A stretch of DNA of 64,000 bases from Flavobacteriaceae bacterium (GTDB lineage: Bacteria; Bacteroidota; Bacteroidia; Flavobacteriales; Flavobacteriaceae). The position numbers and the translations under genes were made by a program. Below the pieces are notes generated by a model. That model had not been told where the DNA came from, ran no database searches, and saw nothing but the letters and a program-made list of their open reading frames with translations. Positions 63,801-64,000 of the stretch are shown here, in pieces; position 1 is the stretch's first letter, and the number at the start of each line of letters is the position of its first letter. The stretch is taken from assembly GCA_027490305.1 (NCBI GenBank), contig JAIXYI010000036.1, positions 144,989-208,988 on the forward strand, in the 5' to 3' direction.

Positions 63801-64000
63801 ACGGCTTCACTTACGACTACGACACCACCGGATGATGTTCCGGGTAATAATACAGAAGGCAGTACGCCGACTCCTTCGCCTCGCAGTGAGATCGCGGTCA
63901 CTAAAAACGTTAACAATTCTACGCCGGCTGTTGGTACGAACGTAACATTCACCATCACAGCTGCCAATGCTTCTGGTTACAGTAATGCGACAGGTGTAAC
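57873..64000 (+). CDS. Giant DUF11-repeat surface protein, 3' end outside window
   Basis: This gene is absent from the ORF track because no stop occurs before the window edge. From ATG 57873 an open frame of 2042 codons runs to base 64000. It has a signal peptide ([29 protein letters not shown]). Cadherin-like/Big_9-type modules with LAND or NND motifs lie at about 30-120, 640-730 and 1040-1110. A unique region (about 125-640) includes [19 protein letters not shown], faintly like IgGFc-binding proteins. Two SdrD/Cna-B-like segments ([13 protein letters not shown]...[33 protein letters not shown]...YNDVNTNG) follow. From residue 1397 there are DUF11 repeats. It is probably a secreted adhesin; a type IX sorting domain may lie beyond the edge. 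Confidence 0.9.
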   Translation, partial: MQKKLHSKSVLFSLLLVSFLLYSKSAVAQVVANNDSGSTVQGKPLAIAVLANDTGNINNASVTITSFPVGGTLQVGPTGIVTYLPNGNYTGNDSFTYSVCDFTTPIPLCDTADVTVVVSDAFVDPCFEANRAKTFYMPFPESDLYSALRRAANDTGDNTLTSTARNVTSIKTPYPNVIITYDHWEDGYEPNISSPVQSSTLVWGDGDLTNGVAPGYPTDILPGGASIVIDDFFIYDATRGAVAPIADIHFDGRDKIYSSSDIAVSKVTGDQNQFAVQCAKTDVYDTSRFGNLFVVGFGEDQFATTPAFSYTALFVRASQNNTTVSLDYDGNGSVDVTRVLNEGETWFYDGTGGNNAGDTDAVKQANRNQANDIKAGATITSDKPVGVDVLFGGLDNYGTRNINIFQSTYYGDEYFTPVSDQNFAAAPTRAYFYNPLAAPITINWSNSTTSGTLNVPASSSASLSLTGTTGYRFASAGGEAFTAIQVMDDDAAGLNFDWAITLISSERLTNFTSIAWAPGSTTNAVGVNANPIWVTNAGAASAPVYVKYDGNLSGTGTAGTAPCGLPYDFTVTLAPLGQARIFDTTDGDQSGIAVFTCNTPIAAVYGEDGNLANTLNGGGAAPGLDVGTVMQPKCLTYLVLANDDEEVTEPNTPIIVGVLNNDSGFLCTLNKSSVQVVSQPSHGSVVVNANGTITYTPNVGYLGTDTFLYQVCATEYPSTCDVATATIIITSCNATASQANISGKVFVEQLPDDTAYTVGEKLMNGVTVNLYNDLNCNSVIDGLDAVVQTTTSDLSGNYDFTVVPGFFARDDFEPVGSAGNDGTQNFVSAWVESGGTNDFNTAPTTIGADPLGGGNNCMILNGANRSVARSVSFSSAISATLSFRYRRAAWDNVADFVTVSVTNLATTTTTTLQTIGYATNVADSGYATVTLSVPLSSINVNGQNTFTWTTSGGIDNADSLFIDNVTVTYGVNSSCYIVRQDVSGTSGRFTVSNLNQRNVGQTPPGPTLTLGGCSTGNFLGVLANYTAVADAVNVIVDVPRTISILANDTPGLPDPASVTILTSPTNGTVVVNADGTVTYTPNAGYSGTDSFVYRACSADDPTVCSNATVSITVACTSIPTQNAITGVVYNDTNNSGTQNIGESGVANVPVQLYNDVNTNGIFDSGTDTLISTTNSTATDFQIAVTPPTNNNTLIDQFNTAASATGSNGTVTWTNPWVEVGEANGFNTANVTIAGGVLSMENTSRGARRSFNLTGAGAVTATLSFTYVKTGLDTATDGVIVAAATANGGTYTTLQTLTFPNAASQSSGNIDITSFISTDTTVRFLTTATNAVGDVVTIDNVTITYTTYAGARYIVRLGTLPTGFVQTAPTAPTTYAVTFPASAGNASCSNKFGIVTQTDLGITKGVSNATPNVGTNIVFTLTASNAGPGAATGVTVTDVLPSGYTFVSATPSAGTFNSGTGVWSIGNLANGGSATLTITVTVRGTGTYANTATINGNEVDPTPGNNTAINTPVPVTQSEISVIKGVDIANPNVGTNVTFTVTAANSAAYSNATGVQITDLLPAGYTFVSSTPSVGTYNSLTGVWNIGNLNAGSSATLQIVATVRGNGSYLNSASLSAVTPPDANNGNNTGTSTTTPTSRSEISINKVASNNTPNVGTNVTFTITATNNVNYSNATGVTVTDLLPSGYTFVSSTPSVGTYNNGTGIWNIGNLNAGSSATLQVVATVLATGTYANTASLTTTTPQDDVPGNNTSTNTPTPSPRSEIAITKVVNNSTPAVGTNVTFTITAANAAGYTNATGVSVTDLLPSGYAFVSSTPSVGSYNSGTGLWTIGNLNAGTNATLQIVATVLGSGTYANTASLTTTTPQDDVPGNNTSTNTPTPSPRSEIAVTKNVNNSTPAVGTNVTFTITATNASGYSNATGVTVTDLLPSGYAFVSSTPSVGSYNSGTGLWTIGNLNAGASATLDIVATVLGSGTYANTASLTTTTPPDDVPGNNTEGSTPTPSPRSEIAVTKNVNNSTPAVGTNVTFTITAANASGYSNATGV
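62061..64000 (+). repeat. DUF11 coding repeats, six visible, period 366 bp
   Basis: Repeat starts read at 62061, 62421, 62787, 63153, 63519 and 63885. The first interval is 360 bp and the next four are exactly 366 bp (122 codons). The consensus contains [24 protein letters not shown] and [20 protein letters not shown]. Later units are nearly identical at the DNA level, and the last is cut by the window edge. Confidence 0.93.

Noticed and set aside
62061-64000. Regular repeats considered as a CRISPR array
   Set aside because: The repeats are 366 bp, contiguous and fully coding in one frame; there are no short repeat-spacer units.

Overview
The window reads as chromosomal DNA of a Bacteroidota bacterium, most likely a Flavobacterium-like member of the Flavobacteriaceae. 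The support is: promoter boxes of the TAnnTTTG type, little sign of Shine-Dalgarno sequences, a type IX secretion C-terminal sorting domain on a metalloprotease, the gene order thrS-infC-rpmI-rplT, and Wzc-like kinases with Gly-Tyr tails. All family assignments come from reading motifs; no database was searched.

Layout. (1) 1-5.1 kb, minus strand: a penicillin-acylase-family hydrolase cut by the window edge, kynureninase, Era GTPase and a methyltransferase. (2) 5.2-12 kb: initiator tRNA-Met, a NUMOD4/HNH protein, a Bax-inhibitor-1 membrane protein, tRNA-Val, a serine hydrolase, a secreted M43-type metalloprotease, a lipoprotein metalloprotease, a methyltransferase and a YkgJ cysteine-cluster protein. 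(3) 12.2-15.9 kb, minus strand: rplT, rpmI, infC and thrS, with infC starting at a non-AUG codon and heptanucleotide repeats in the gaps. (4) 16.06 kb: recR. (5) 16.7-54.7 kb, plus strand: a 38-kb capsule/exopolysaccharide cluster of about 31 genes. (6) 54.7-57.5 kb, minus strand: a PHP-type tyrosine phosphatase, a small sorted membrane protein and release factor 3. (7) 57.9 kb to the edge: a giant repeat-containing surface protein, truncated by the window.

How the polysaccharide cluster works. It opens and closes with separate Wza-like export lipoprotein plus Wzc-like tyrosine kinase pairs. Between them lie genes for activated sugars: a WbpP/WbpO-like pair for UDP-GalNAcA, UDP-glucose dehydrogenase with UDP-glucuronate 4-epimerase for UDP-GlcA/UDP-GalA, dTDP-glucose 4,6-dehydratase, and a PglF-like dehydratase with a DegT aminotransferase for amino sugars. 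A nonulosonic-acid-like module (SpsF-like, NeuB/SpsE-like, sialyltransferase-like) follows, then glycosyltransferases, a pyruvyltransferase, acetyltransferases, MBOAT plus SGNH O-acylation, two NodB-like proteins, two ATP-grasp proteins, two initiating phosphoglycosyl transferases, an ABC exporter that may be the flippase, and an EpsG-like polymerase. The product is inferred to be an acidic, acylated and probably pyruvylated polymer. Tight ATGA-type overlaps suggest one long operon with internal promoters.

Most unusual points: the AUA start of infC, the GT2-cytidylyltransferase fusion, the duplicated NodB-like family with a conserved PQFHGREH motif, the long GY tract in the second kinase, heptad repeats in the thrS operon gaps, and 366-bp DUF11 repeats in the adhesin.
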